Source of the DNA: Paenibacillus sp. CAA11
GTDB lineage: Bacteria > Bacillota > Bacilli > Paenibacillales > Paenibacillaceae
Direction: 5' to 3'
NCBI RefSeq assembly: GCF_003060825.1
Contig: NZ_CP028922.1
Coordinates: 2,835,001 to 2,899,000, forward strand
Length of the DNA: 64,000 nucleotides
Shown here: positions 56,886 through 64,000 of the stretch, one piece after another
Position numbering within the stretch: the stretch's first letter is position 1
How the letters are laid out: each line of letters opens with the position of its first letter
Program-made: the position numbers and the translations under genes
Notes under the pieces: model-generated
Told to the model about the DNA's origin: nothing
The model's input: the letters and a program-made list of their open reading frames with translations, nothing else
Database searches by the model: none

Positions 56886-56923
56886 ATACAAAAAGGCTCA
56901 AGCGCTTTACCCGCTGAGCCTTT
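56886..56923 (-). terminator. Terminator of the YodB-like gene
   Basis: On the minus strand AAAGGCTCAGCG pairs with CGCTTGAGCCTTT (56912-56923 with 56892-56904; one bulge), followed by TTTTTG. Confidence 0.8.
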
Positions 56924-56949
56924 GGTAATATTAATGATTAGGGCTAAAA

Positions 56950-57270
56950 TTACAGTTCAACCCATTTCTCTGCCCAGGATTGAATTTGCTCCATTGCCGG
57001 ACGCAGAGCTTTCCCCTTTTCGGTCAGCTCATATTCAATCCGAACCGGAGTTTCGGGATATACGTGGCGGACAAGAATACCTTCGCATTCCAGATCCTTC
57101 ATCCGCTCGGACAACATTTTATCACTCATCGAAGGGATAAGATTAGAAATGTCCTTAAACCGCTTTGGACCGCTCATCAATGTCTGAATAATCAGGCCGT
57201 TCCAGCGCTTTCCAAGGAACGAGAATGCTGTCTCAAAGCGAGGGCACATATTAAGATCGCTGGTCTCCAT
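56950..57270 (-). CDS. HxlR-family regulator resembling redox repressor YodB
   Basis: 106 residues, winged helix. The stretch MCPRFETAFSFLGKRWNGLI followed by GPKRFKDIS is close to B. subtilis YodB, which senses quinones, diamide and NO through Cys6. The equivalent cysteine here is C9. YodB's C-terminal cysteines are absent because this protein ends at KWVEL, so an intersubunit disulfide like that of YodB is not possible in the same way. The ATG at 57270 follows GAGGTGAG. No nitroreductase or azoreductase target lies next to it. Confidence 0.85.
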   Translation of the reverse strand: METSDLNMCPRFETAFSFLGKRWNGLIIQTLMSGPKRFKDISNLIPSMSDKMLSERMKDLECEGILVRHVYPETPVRIEYELTEKGKALRPAMEQIQSWAEKWVEL

Positions 57271-57436
57271 TTGCTTTCTCACCTCTTTACAAGCCGGGAC
57301 TATAATGATCATAACTATGGCTTACGTTAAGTTAGTATATATCATTTTACCATATTTTTATCAAGTTGAAAACCTGAATAATAACCGATTATACAACTTT
57401 CAAGAAGAAAAATCATCACTTCATGACAAAACATGT

Positions 57437-57467
57437 AAAATAAAGGCGGCAGTCTATACTGACCGCC
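57437..57467 (-). terminator. Terminator of the sugar dehydrogenase/isomerase operon
   Basis: On the minus strand GGCGGTCAGT pairs with ACTGCCGCC (57458-57467 with 57445-57453, one bulge) and is followed by TTTATTTT. Confidence 0.75.
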
Positions 57468-57503
57468 GCCCTAGTTTATGATGAAATGATTTTAAATATT
57501 CGG

Positions 57504-58472
57504 TTAGACCCACCACATCTCACCAGCAGAATCCTCGATCAGCACCTGCTTCAAATTCCGCACGGCTTTGGAGAATCCCTCCTCAATCGACATGAGTCCA
57601 TCCTCATGCTCAATGCTAACCACATAATCATAGCCGACCAGGCGCAGCGCACTGATGATATCAGCCCAAGTCTTCATATCGTGACCATAGCCTACCGTTC
57701 GGAACTGCCAAGCCCGATCCTGCATCAGAGAGTAAGACTGCATATCCGTAAGCCCGTGTTTATTCACATTTATCGGGTCAATAACAGTATCTTTGGCATG
57801 AAAATGATGGATAGCCCCCTGTCGGCCAAGAATCTTCACAGCCTCAACAGGATCAATTCCCTGCCACCACATGTGGCTTGGGTCCAAATTTGCTCCAATC
57901 ACTTCTCCTGCAGCTTCTCTGAGGCGAAGCAAAGTGGCAGGAGTATGCACTGAGAATCCGCCATGGAGTTCAAGACCAATTTTCACATGATGATCTGCTG
58001 CAAATTTCCCCCACTCGGTCCAATACGGAATAATCTTTTGCTCCCACTGCCATTTTAGGATTTCTTGATAATCATTAGGCCATGGAGCAACAGGCCAATT
58101 CGGATATTTGGCATGCTCATGATCGCCCGGACAGCCCGAGAACGTATTCACGACAGGTACCTCAAGCTGCTCTGCCAGCTTGACGGTCTTTACAAAATCA
58201 TTATGATCCGCTTCTGCCAAAGACTTTTGCGGATGAAGGGGATTCCCGTGACAGCTAAGAGCGCTGATCGTCAGACCCCTGGATTCAATCGCTTTCTTGA
58301 AGGCCGCCAATGCCTGCTTATTCTCGAGCAAATCCTCAGGCTTGCAGTGAGCCTTCCCCGGATTCCCCCCTGTGCCAATTTCCACAGCCTGTACCCCTTG
58401 TCCTGCCACATAGTCAAGCGCTTCCTCCAAGGATCGTCCGCCAAACAGCACCATAAATACACCCAGCTTCAA
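57504..58472 (-). CDS. Sugar phosphate isomerase/epimerase (xylose isomerase-like TIM barrel)
   Basis: 322 residues. A TIM barrel of the AP endonuclease 2/xylose isomerase-like family: GVQAVEIGTGG, SALSCHGNPLHP, GLELHGGFSVHT, GANLDPSHMWWQG, HHFHAKDT and VSIEHEDG provide the usual metal-binding Glu, Asp and His residues. The start is TTG at 58472 behind GGAGGAAGG. It is the last gene of a four-gene unit with two Gfo/Idh/MocA dehydrogenases. The substrate cannot be read from the sequence; keto-sugar or inositol-type intermediates are usual for this pairing. Confidence 0.88.
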   Translation of the reverse strand: MKLGVFMVLFGGRSLEEALDYVAGQGVQAVEIGTGGNPGKAHCKPEDLLENKQALAAFKKAIESRGLTISALSCHGNPLHPQKSLAEADHNDFVKTVKLAEQLEVPVVNTFSGCPGDHEHAKYPNWPVAPWPNDYQEILKWQWEQKIIPYWTEWGKFAADHHVKIGLELHGGFSVHTPATLLRLREAAGEVIGANLDPSHMWWQGIDPVEAVKILGRQGAIHHFHAKDTVIDPINVNKHGLTDMQSYSLMQDRAWQFRTVGYGHDMKTWADIISALRLVGYDYVVSIEHEDGLMSIEEGFSKAVRNLKQVLIEDSAGEMWWV

Positions 58473-58516
58473 AATTCCTTCCTCCCTTTGCTGTATCCTA
58501 TTCGTTCAGCTAGTCA

Positions 58517-59611
58517 TCAATTACGTTCATGATCAAAATATACGGTTTCTCCGGTTTTGGCTGATTGGTAAATGGCTTCCAGAATCTCTGTAACAACAAG
58601 AGCCTGTTCCGGTTTGACCAGCGGTTCCTTGTCCTCAAGCACAGCCTGAACCCAAGCTTCTGCTTCACGGTAGGCTTCCGACTCCTCTTGCCCTTCAAAA
58701 AAGGCTACGCCACCGGTTCCCAAATCGACCTTCGTCTCGAACAAACGGCTGTTCTTCTCTCCGTTCAGCCTCAACCCGTTCTTCATGTCGGCTCCGCCTT
58801 CTGTACCGCATAGAATGGTCTGAGCTTCCCCCACTTCAAGCACATTCAGCGCCCAGCTGGACTCCAAAATAATCGTGGCCCCATTCTTCATCGTAATAAA
58901 CCCGAACGCGGAGTCCTCGACCTTAAACTGTTCAGGGTCCCATGGCCCAAAGGCGTTAGCTGCGTCCTTGCGTCCGCCCAGCTTATGGAATACAGAACCT
59001 GTCACGCTCTTCGGCTCATAGTTATCCATTAACCACAACGTAAGATCCAGAGCATGTGTACCGATATCAATTAATGGGCCACCGCCCTGCTTCTCCTCAT
59101 CCAGGAACACGCCCCATGTAGGAACAGCACGGCGGCGAATTGCTAGTGCCTTGCCGAGATAAATGTCCCCCAGCTCCCCGCTCTCACATAGCTCTTTCAG
59201 ATACAAACTATCGCTGCGGAAGCGGTTCTGATACGCAATCGTCAGCTTCTTGCCGGTCCGCTTGGCCGCCTCCAGCATTTGGCGGGCCTGGTCGGCCGTC
59301 TTAGCCATAGGCTTCTCGCACATCACATGACTCCCTGCCTCCAAAGAAGCGACCGTGATCTCCGCATGTGAGTCATTAGGTGTGCAGACGTGCACAATAT
59401 CTGCATCTACTTCCTGAAGTAGCTTCCGATAATCTGTGTATACCTTGGCTCCTTCAGCGCCATACTCTTCAGCCGCCTTGCTGGCCCGCTCCTCCACAAT
59501 ATCGCAGAAAGCAATAAGATCTACCTGAGGCTGCTTAGATAGACTCGGCAGGTGCTTGCCATTAGCAATCCCCCCGCATCCGATTATGGCAGCTTTCAAA
59601 CGTCTAGACAT
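58517..59611 (-). CDS. Gfo/Idh/MocA family oxidoreductase
   Basis: 364 residues. N-terminal Rossmann domain with AAIIGCGGIANGKHLPSLSK, and the family motif VMCEKPMAKTADQARQML with the catalytic Lys; C-terminal alpha/beta domain with GGPLIDIGTHALDLTLWLM (catalytic Asp/His). NAD(P)-dependent oxidation of a sugar or cyclitol. The ATG at 59611 has GGGAGGG 7 nt upstream and overlaps the preceding isomerase gene by 8 nt. Confidence 0.92.
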   Translation of the reverse strand: MSRRLKAAIIGCGGIANGKHLPSLSKQPQVDLIAFCDIVEERASKAAEEYGAEGAKVYTDYRKLLQEVDADIVHVCTPNDSHAEITVASLEAGSHVMCEKPMAKTADQARQMLEAAKRTGKKLTIAYQNRFRSDSLYLKELCESGELGDIYLGKALAIRRRAVPTWGVFLDEEKQGGGPLIDIGTHALDLTLWLMDNYEPKSVTGSVFHKLGGRKDAANAFGPWDPEQFKVEDSAFGFITMKNGATIILESSWALNVLEVGEAQTILCGTEGGADMKNGLRLNGEKNSRLFETKVDLGTGGVAFFEGQEESEAYREAEAWVQAVLEDKEPLVKPEQALVVTEILEAIYQSAKTGETVYFDHERN

Positions 59612-60374
59612 GAATTTGCCCTCCCTCATTCTGATAAGTTCTTAACCACTTCATACTAAGCTCAATACTTTCCATAGGCGGCTTAGCGCAGAAATCCTGT
59701 TCAACGATCAGCCACTCTACTCCGGCCGATATTCCCGCATCTGCAATGCGTTTAATTTCCACTTCACCCTGGCCCAGCTCCACGGTCTCCGCCGAACCGT
59801 CTGGACGTGTAATCATATCCTTCAAATGGAGCAGCGGAAGTCTGCCAGCATATTTCATAATGTACTCTAGGGGGTCGTATCCGGCGTAATGTACCCAACA
59901 GGCGTCCAGCTCTACCTGCAGCTGCGATGCCGGGACTCTGCCAAAGATCTTATCCAGAACCGGCTCTCCCTCCAAGCTGCTTGTCAATTCAAATTCATGA
60001 TTATGATAGAACAAAGTCATCTCTTGCTGCTGACACTTCAGCCCGATCTTGCGGATATCTTCAATGATCTCATCCCAGCGGTTGCGATCCTCTTCAGCAA
60101 GATAAGGGAAAATTAAATAGCTGTTGCCAATCTGCTTATTGAAGGCAATCTCTTCATCCAGATGATTCTTCAGGCGAGCGTAAGGAGTGTGCGCTCCCAG
60201 CGCCTTCAGTCCTGTCTTCTGAAGAATTTCTTGAACCTGCTCCGCTGTTCTTCCGTAAAAACCTGCAAACTCCACGCCTTGATAACCAAGCTCGGCGATA
60301 CGCTGCAGCGTCCCTTCAAAGTCTTGTTCGAGCTGCTCTCTCACTGTATAAAGCTGTAATCCAACCTGAACCAT
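59604..60374 (-). CDS. Sugar phosphate isomerase/epimerase (TIM barrel)
   Basis: 256 residues, xylose isomerase-like. Motifs: VGLQLYTVREQLEQDFEGTL, GYQGVEFAGFYG, LFYHNHEFEL, VELDACWVHYAGYDP and LLHLKDM, with a C-terminal EWLIVEQDF. The ATG at 60374 is behind GAGGTGAGG. Its end is fused to the next gene by the overlap ATGTCTAG. Confidence 0.92.
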   Translation of the reverse strand: MVQVGLQLYTVREQLEQDFEGTLQRIAELGYQGVEFAGFYGRTAEQVQEILQKTGLKALGAHTPYARLKNHLDEEIAFNKQIGNSYLIFPYLAEEDRNRWDEIIEDIRKIGLKCQQQEMTLFYHNHEFELTSSLEGEPVLDKIFGRVPASQLQVELDACWVHYAGYDPLEYIMKYAGRLPLLHLKDMITRPDGSAETVELGQGEVEIKRIADAGISAGVEWLIVEQDFCAKPPMESIELSMKWLRTYQNEGGQIHV

Positions 60375-60451
60375 GGACCTCACCTCATTTTTTTATTGTC
60401 AATTCATCTATGGATCCAGGGGCATTGCCCTGGCAAATCCCTAATATGACC

Positions 60452-61549
60452 TCAACGGCTTGTGCTTAAGGATCTAGCAGCCACTGCTGCCAGCTCGGCT
60501 GCGCTTTCTATCGCCACATGTCTCCCCTCTTGTGAAGACCGCCCAAAGGCATGCATCACCTCCAGCACGTGGTAGGATAAAGCCCCGGAAGCCCGTGGCT
60601 CTCGCCCTTCAGCAATGGCCTGGACCAGATCTTCTACTCCTCTTCCCCTCTCATTTCCATGGCTTTCAAAGATCGGAGGCAGCGTCTCCCATTCCTCGGA
60701 GTCTCTCCGCCGCAGCTTCACTTCACCGCTGAACTGATTAGGATCCGGCACCAACAGAGTACCTTCCGTCCCATAAATCTCAATCGCAGGCAGTGTGCTG
60801 CCACCCGACACGTCAAAGCTCGTCACCAGTGTCCCGATCGCTCCGCCCGCAAAATCGAGCGTTCCGCTATAATGTGTCGGTGTCTGCACAAGGATCGGGC
60901 TGCCGGCTCGCGGTCCCACCATAGCCTTACGGTCCGGCTTTAAATTCCCAGTGGAACCGCTTACCCGAATGACAGGACCTAATAGGTGAACGAGAGCTGT
61001 CAAGTAATAGGGCCCCATATCGAACATGGGTCCGCCTCCTGCGGCGTAGAAGAAGTCCGGATTCGGATGCCAGCTTTCCGGCCCGCCGCCAAGCATAAAT
61101 GCTGAGGCCGCCAAAGGGCGCCCGATCCGGCCCTCCAGGATGGCCTGACGGCTGGTCGCCAGACCCGAGCCCAAGAACGTATCCGGCGCAGAGCCAACAA
61201 CTAAGCCTTTGCGGGCGGCCAGCTCTAGAATTTTTTTGCCATCACCGAGCGAAATTGCCAGCGGCTTCTCGGAATATACATGTTTACCATGCTCAAGCGC
61301 CTCTAGACTAATGGCCGCATGGGAAGCAGGCACCGTCAAGTTCAGGATCAGATCAACCTTCTCGGACTTCATCATTTCCGCTACGGTGAATACGTTTTCA
61401 ATTCCATACTGATTTGCCCGTTCCTCTGCTATCTCCTGAAGCAGATCAGCACACGCAACAATTCTTACCGATTGGGTTCCCTGCAAATAATTCAGGTAGG
61501 CCGGACTGATATTGCCGCATCCTACGAGCCCTATATTCATGATCGTCAA
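60452..61549 (-). CDS. Gfo/Idh/MocA family oxidoreductase
   Basis: 365 residues. Rossmann motif IGLVGCGNISPAYLNYLQG, catalytic-lysine motif VYSEKPLAISLGDGKKIL and a GGGPMFDMGPYYLTALVHLL motif in the C-terminal domain. It is not a close copy of the other dehydrogenase in the unit, so the two probably act on different steps. The start is TTG at 61549 with GGGAG 9 nt upstream; ATG three codons later lacks a good spacing. First gene of the operon, divergent from the AraC regulator. Confidence 0.9.
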   Translation of the reverse strand: MTIMNIGLVGCGNISPAYLNYLQGTQSVRIVACADLLQEIAEERANQYGIENVFTVAEMMKSEKVDLILNLTVPASHAAISLEALEHGKHVYSEKPLAISLGDGKKILELAARKGLVVGSAPDTFLGSGLATSRQAILEGRIGRPLAASAFMLGGGPESWHPNPDFFYAAGGGPMFDMGPYYLTALVHLLGPVIRVSGSTGNLKPDRKAMVGPRAGSPILVQTPTHYSGTLDFAGGAIGTLVTSFDVSGGSTLPAIEIYGTEGTLLVPDPNQFSGEVKLRRRDSEEWETLPPIFESHGNERGRGVEDLVQAIAEGREPRASGALSYHVLEVMHAFGRSSQEGRHVAIESAAELAAVAARSLSTSR

Positions 61550-61705
61550 GTTAATTCACTCCCAAGGATGAACTATGAATAAACTCCTGCTTAGCTTCCT
61601 AAGCTAGTTATTATGTTATTATCATTTGCTTCAAAACAAAATGAATAATATGATTTAAACATGAACAATCTGGTCATTATTTTATGAACTGTTTTGGAGG
61701 TTGGT
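61550..61705. promoter_or_regulatory. Divergent promoter region between operon and AraC gene
   Basis: 156 nt, AT-rich. An imperfect inverted repeat AAAATGAATAAT (from about 61637) and GTCATTATTTTA (about 61673-61684) flanks about 25 nt and could be an operator for the AraC protein. No clear -35/-10 pair stands out. Confidence 0.35.
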
Positions 61706-62530
61706 ATGAACCGCACAGATGAGTTACATATTCTAGCAGCCGGTTATTCTGTACATCGCAAATCGTATTATATGAACGAATTGGCTGGCCTCGATCATTA
61801 TCTGATCCGGATCCAGACCGAAGGCAAAGCTTTTACCCGCTGTGAGAATAAAATAGAGGCAGTGGAGACAGGCGATCTACTTCTGTTTGCGCCCGGAGAG
61901 CCTTACGAGCTTCGCATCGAGTCTCCCGATGATCACAAGGCTGATTTGCGTATGATCAGCGGAGATTATTTCATTTTCTTACGCGGACCTTGGGTGGATG
62001 AATGGTGGGCAGCACGAAAGCGTCCCAATAAAATCAAAACAACTCTCTCGGATGGGTTCATTGGGCTTTTTCGCCAGATTACATTAGAGCAGCAGCGCAT
62101 CACCAACCCCTGTCCTGAGATTTCGGAATACTACATGAAAATTTTATGTCTCGATATAGATCGTCAGTTGAGCGAACGACCGTTGTCTAATCAGGGATCC
62201 TACCTCGCCTACCAGATCAAGCACTTCATTGAGGAAAATGCCGCACAGCCGTTCCGTCTGGAAGACGCCGCCGCCCATGCCGGCATAAGCGTATCCCGGG
62301 CCGTTCATTTGTTCAAAGCGACTTTTGGACGAAGCATTATCCAATACGCCCTTGAGGTTCGCCTGAATATGGCTAGGGAACGCATCATGTTCAGCCCGCT
62401 GTCCTTGGAGCATGTGGCTGAAAGCTCCGGGTTCCCAAGCTACAACTATTTTCACAAGGTGTTCCGGGCCAAATTCGGTATGTCCCCCAAGCAATTTCGC
62501 CTGGCCAGCCGGGAAAATATGAAACCTTAA
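61706..62530 (+). CDS. AraC-family transcriptional regulator
   Basis: 274 residues: N-terminal cupin-like sensing domain (about 20-90; GDLLLFAPGEPYELRIE), a linker, and a C-terminal double helix-turn-helix (about 175-272; DAAAHAGISVSRAVHLFKAT and SLEHVAESSGFPSYNYFHKV, then FGMSPKQFR). The ATG at 61706 has GGAGG 5 nt upstream. It is divergent from, and presumably controls, the sugar dehydrogenase/isomerase operon. The second group II intron begins at the base after its stop codon. Confidence 0.93.
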   Translation: MNRTDELHILAAGYSVHRKSYYMNELAGLDHYLIRIQTEGKAFTRCENKIEAVETGDLLLFAPGEPYELRIESPDDHKADLRMISGDYFIFLRGPWVDEWWAARKRPNKIKTTLSDGFIGLFRQITLEQQRITNPCPEISEYYMKILCLDIDRQLSERPLSNQGSYLAYQIKHFIEENAAQPFRLEDAAAHAGISVSRAVHLFKATFGRSIIQYALEVRLNMARERIMFSPLSLEHVAESSGFPSYNYFHKVFRAKFGMSPKQFRLASRENMKP

Positions 62531-62607
62531 ATCGAGTAGGAGGCTATTCATTAGATGAGTAGCCGACCTCTCACACCACCGTACGTACCGTTCGGTATAC
62601 GGCGGTT
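62531..62607 (-). ncRNA. Group IIC intron domains V and VI (copy 2)
   Basis: Same sequence as 8371-8447: domain V with a CGC triad (about 62575-62606) and domain VI ending CTACTCGAT at 62531. Confidence 0.85.
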
Positions 62608-64000
62608 CAACCGCATAAGTGCAATTTACGTAAACGCTCGTATTGCGCAGGAAAGTCATAATATCCTGCCTGTACGAGCTTTTTGTTTGTTATGGAACGA
62701 GACAACACTGGACTTCCGGCGATGCGCCAGTACCCGAGACGGGAATTGCCCCACTGGTAAGCCTGCCATTCCGGTATCCCCAGCTTCCGCAGGTTTTGTA
62801 CTTTTGTTCGCGGCTTTTTCCACTGTTTCCAGATGTACATCCGCAGTCGTCTTCGCAACCATTCGCTCCAGCTTTGCAGGATCCGTTTCATGTCGGCCAC
62901 ATAGTAGTAACCAATCCATCCCCGAATGTAGACTTTTACCTTTTCCATGACTTGGCGAACATTTCTGCCCTGGCTGCGACTTGTGAGTTCTTTCAACTTC
63001 TTCTTCGCTTTTGCGAGGGATTGTCCATGGGCACGGATATACATGCCGTTCTTGTTCTTTCCCAGGGCAAAGCCGAGAAATTTGAAGTGCTTTCGAGCCA
63101 CTACGCTACCGACCTTACTTTTCTGCGTATTGATCTGGAGTCTCAGTTTGGTCTCCAGGTACTTTCCGCAGGATTCCAGTAGCCGCACCGCTGCCCGTTT
63201 GCTTTTGGCAAGCACCACAATATCGTCCGCATAGCGGATGACGTTCACTCCGCGGCCTTTCATCTCTTGGTCAAATTCGTTCAGGTAGATGTTCGCCAGA
63301 AGCGGCGACAGGGGGCCTCCCTGAGGGGAGCCTTCTTCTGTTTTGCAGTGCACCCCGTTCTCCATAACCCCACTTTTCAGGTATCTCTTAATCAGTTCGG
63401 TTACGCGTCTGTCCTGAATTTGTTTGCGCAAAAGATGCATAAGCAGCTCATGATTCAGCGTGTCGAAGTATTTGGAGAGGTCGATTTCTACTGCGTAGCC
63501 GTATCCCTGTTCTGCATAGTCTTTCACCTTGCGAATGGCCTGTTGTGCGCTCCGACCGGGGCGGTAGCCATAGCTTCCCTCCGAGAAGAGCGGCTCGAAC
63601 AGGGGCTGGAGCTGCTGGGCGACTGCCTGCTGAATCACTCGGTCTACGACCGTGGGTATGCCAAGCTTCCGTACTCCGCTTCCATCTGCTTTGGGAATTT
63701 CCTTGCGCCGTACTGGGCTGGGCTTGTATCTGCCTTCCCGGATCTTTTGCAACAGCTCGTCTCTATGTTCCTGCAGCCAGGGTAGCGCGTCTTCTACGGT
63801 CATTCCGTCGATTCCTGGCGCTCCATGGTTGCGTTTGACCTGTTTGTAGGCTCTGTTCAGATTGTCTCTGTCCAGAATCTGCTCCAGCAGGTCTGTTGCA
63901 CCGCCTCTTTCTTTACGTTCCCGAGTGCCGGCGCTCCGCACTCCCGCATGCTCTTCGCGTTCCACGCTATCCCTTTGCAGGTAGCCCTTTCGGTATTCTG
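62607..64000 (-). CDS. ltrA: Group II intron reverse transcriptase/maturase, copy 2 (start outside window)
   Basis: All but about the first three codons of a protein identical to the copy 1 maturase: RT domain with GSPQGGPLSPLLANIYLNEF and YADD, X domain, no HNH endonuclease. By the 54,160 offset the ATG would be at 64007. The frame is intact, so both copies may be active. Confidence 0.93.
   Translation of the reverse strand, partial: EYRKGYLQRDSVEREEHAGVRSAGTRERKERGGATDLLEQILDRDNLNRAYKQVKRNHGAPGIDGMTVEDALPWLQEHRDELLQKIREGRYKPSPVRRKEIPKADGSGVRKLGIPTVVDRVIQQAVAQQLQPLFEPLFSEGSYGYRPGRSAQQAIRKVKDYAEQGYGYAVEIDLSKYFDTLNHELLMHLLRKQIQDRRVTELIKRYLKSGVMENGVHCKTEEGSPQGGPLSPLLANIYLNEFDQEMKGRGVNVIRYADDIVVLAKSKRAAVRLLESCGKYLETKLRLQINTQKSKVGSVVARKHFKFLGFALGKNKNGMYIRAHGQSLAKAKKKLKELTSRSQGRNVRQVMEKVKVYIRGWIGYYYVADMKRILQSWSEWLRRRLRMYIWKQWKKPRTKVQNLRKLGIPEWQAYQWGNSRLGYWRIAGSPVLSRSITNKKLVQAGYYDFPAQYERLRKLHLCG

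Larger units (their letters stand above)
62531..64000 (-). mobile_element. Group IIC intron, copy 2 (cut by window end)
   Basis: The last 1470 nt (3' part) of an intron equal to copy 1 with a constant offset of 54,160. The only difference I noticed is base 63927 (G; A at 9767), a silent change in a glycine codon. By analogy its 5' end should be at about 64432. It lies on the minus strand, antisense to the AraC gene, whose TAA stop (62528-62530) directly borders the 3' splice site. Confidence 0.93.

Noticed and set aside
57270..57360. YodB-type operator upstream of the HxlR gene
   Set aside because: An imperfect ATAACTA...TTAGTATAT symmetry is visible, but it is too weak to call without a computed motif.

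Overview
This window looks like a chromosomal segment of an endospore-forming member of the Bacillales, most likely Paenibacillus or a close relative. The basis is the gene order (spoIIIA operon, accBC, asp23/amaP, nusB, folD, xseAB, ispA, dxs, tlyA, argR, recN, spoIVB, spo0A, matching the order known from Bacillus subtilis), the spore genes spo0A, spoIVB, spoIIIAA-AH and splB, moderate GC content, strong AGGAGG-type ribosome binding sites, frequent TTG/GTG starts, and secreted proteins with copper-amine-oxidase N-terminal (stalk) domains, which are typical of Paenibacillus. This taxonomic call is inference. No rRNA, tRNA, CRISPR array or prophage was seen.

Layout. 1-2771: the 5' part of a dihydrolipoamide dehydrogenase gene cut by the window edge, a small coiled-coil protein, a soluble chemoreceptor with a 58-residue membrane protein behind it, and a zinc-ribbon protein. 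3119-30831: a long minus-strand housekeeping and sporulation chain running from aroQ, pepP, efp and lysC through yqhV, spoIIIAA-AH, accBC, asp23-amaP-DUF2273, nusB, folD, xseAB, ispA, dxs, tlyA, argR, recN and spoIVB to spo0A. A complete group IIC intron (8371-10272) interrupts it just behind the tlyA terminator. 30909-42381: yqhR/yqhQ/yqhO, a family-10-like secreted glycosidase, mntR, splB, ccdA, uppP, metG with a methionine T-box leader, yidD and zur. 42534-44798: a large secreted stalk/PKD-like protein. 45022-55860: an anaerobic module (pflA, pflB, adhE, fnr, nirC, nirD, nirB) whose intergenic regions carry Fnr-type TGTGA-N6-TCACA boxes, several placed near -41 relative to a plausible -10. 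56067-57270: a lipoprotein and a YodB-like redox repressor. 57504-62530: a carbohydrate cassette of two Gfo/Idh/MocA dehydrogenases and two TIM-barrel sugar isomerases/epimerases with a divergent AraC regulator. 62531-64000: a second, almost identical copy of the group IIC intron, cut by the window end.

How the genes work together. Spo0A, SpoIVB and the eight SpoIIIA proteins cover initiation of sporulation, intercompartmental signalling to pro-sigma-K processing, and the mother-cell/forespore channel; SplB repairs spore photoproduct on germination. The Fnr protein has the cysteine pattern of a [4Fe-4S] sensor, and its probable targets are pyruvate formate-lyase, bifunctional alcohol/aldehyde dehydrogenase and NADH-nitrite reductase: together a mixed-acid fermentation plus nitrite-ammonification route for oxygen limitation.

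The observations most worth following are the three tandem ~61-bp structured repeats inside the spoIIIA operon (between spoIIIAG and spoIIIAH), the twin group IIC introns, an 11-bp perfect inverted repeat in the adhE leader, a compound Fnr palindrome between adhE and pflB, and a hairpin that would bury the ribosome binding site of the patatin gene yqhO. I did not find a clearly novel multi-gene defence or biosynthetic system here.
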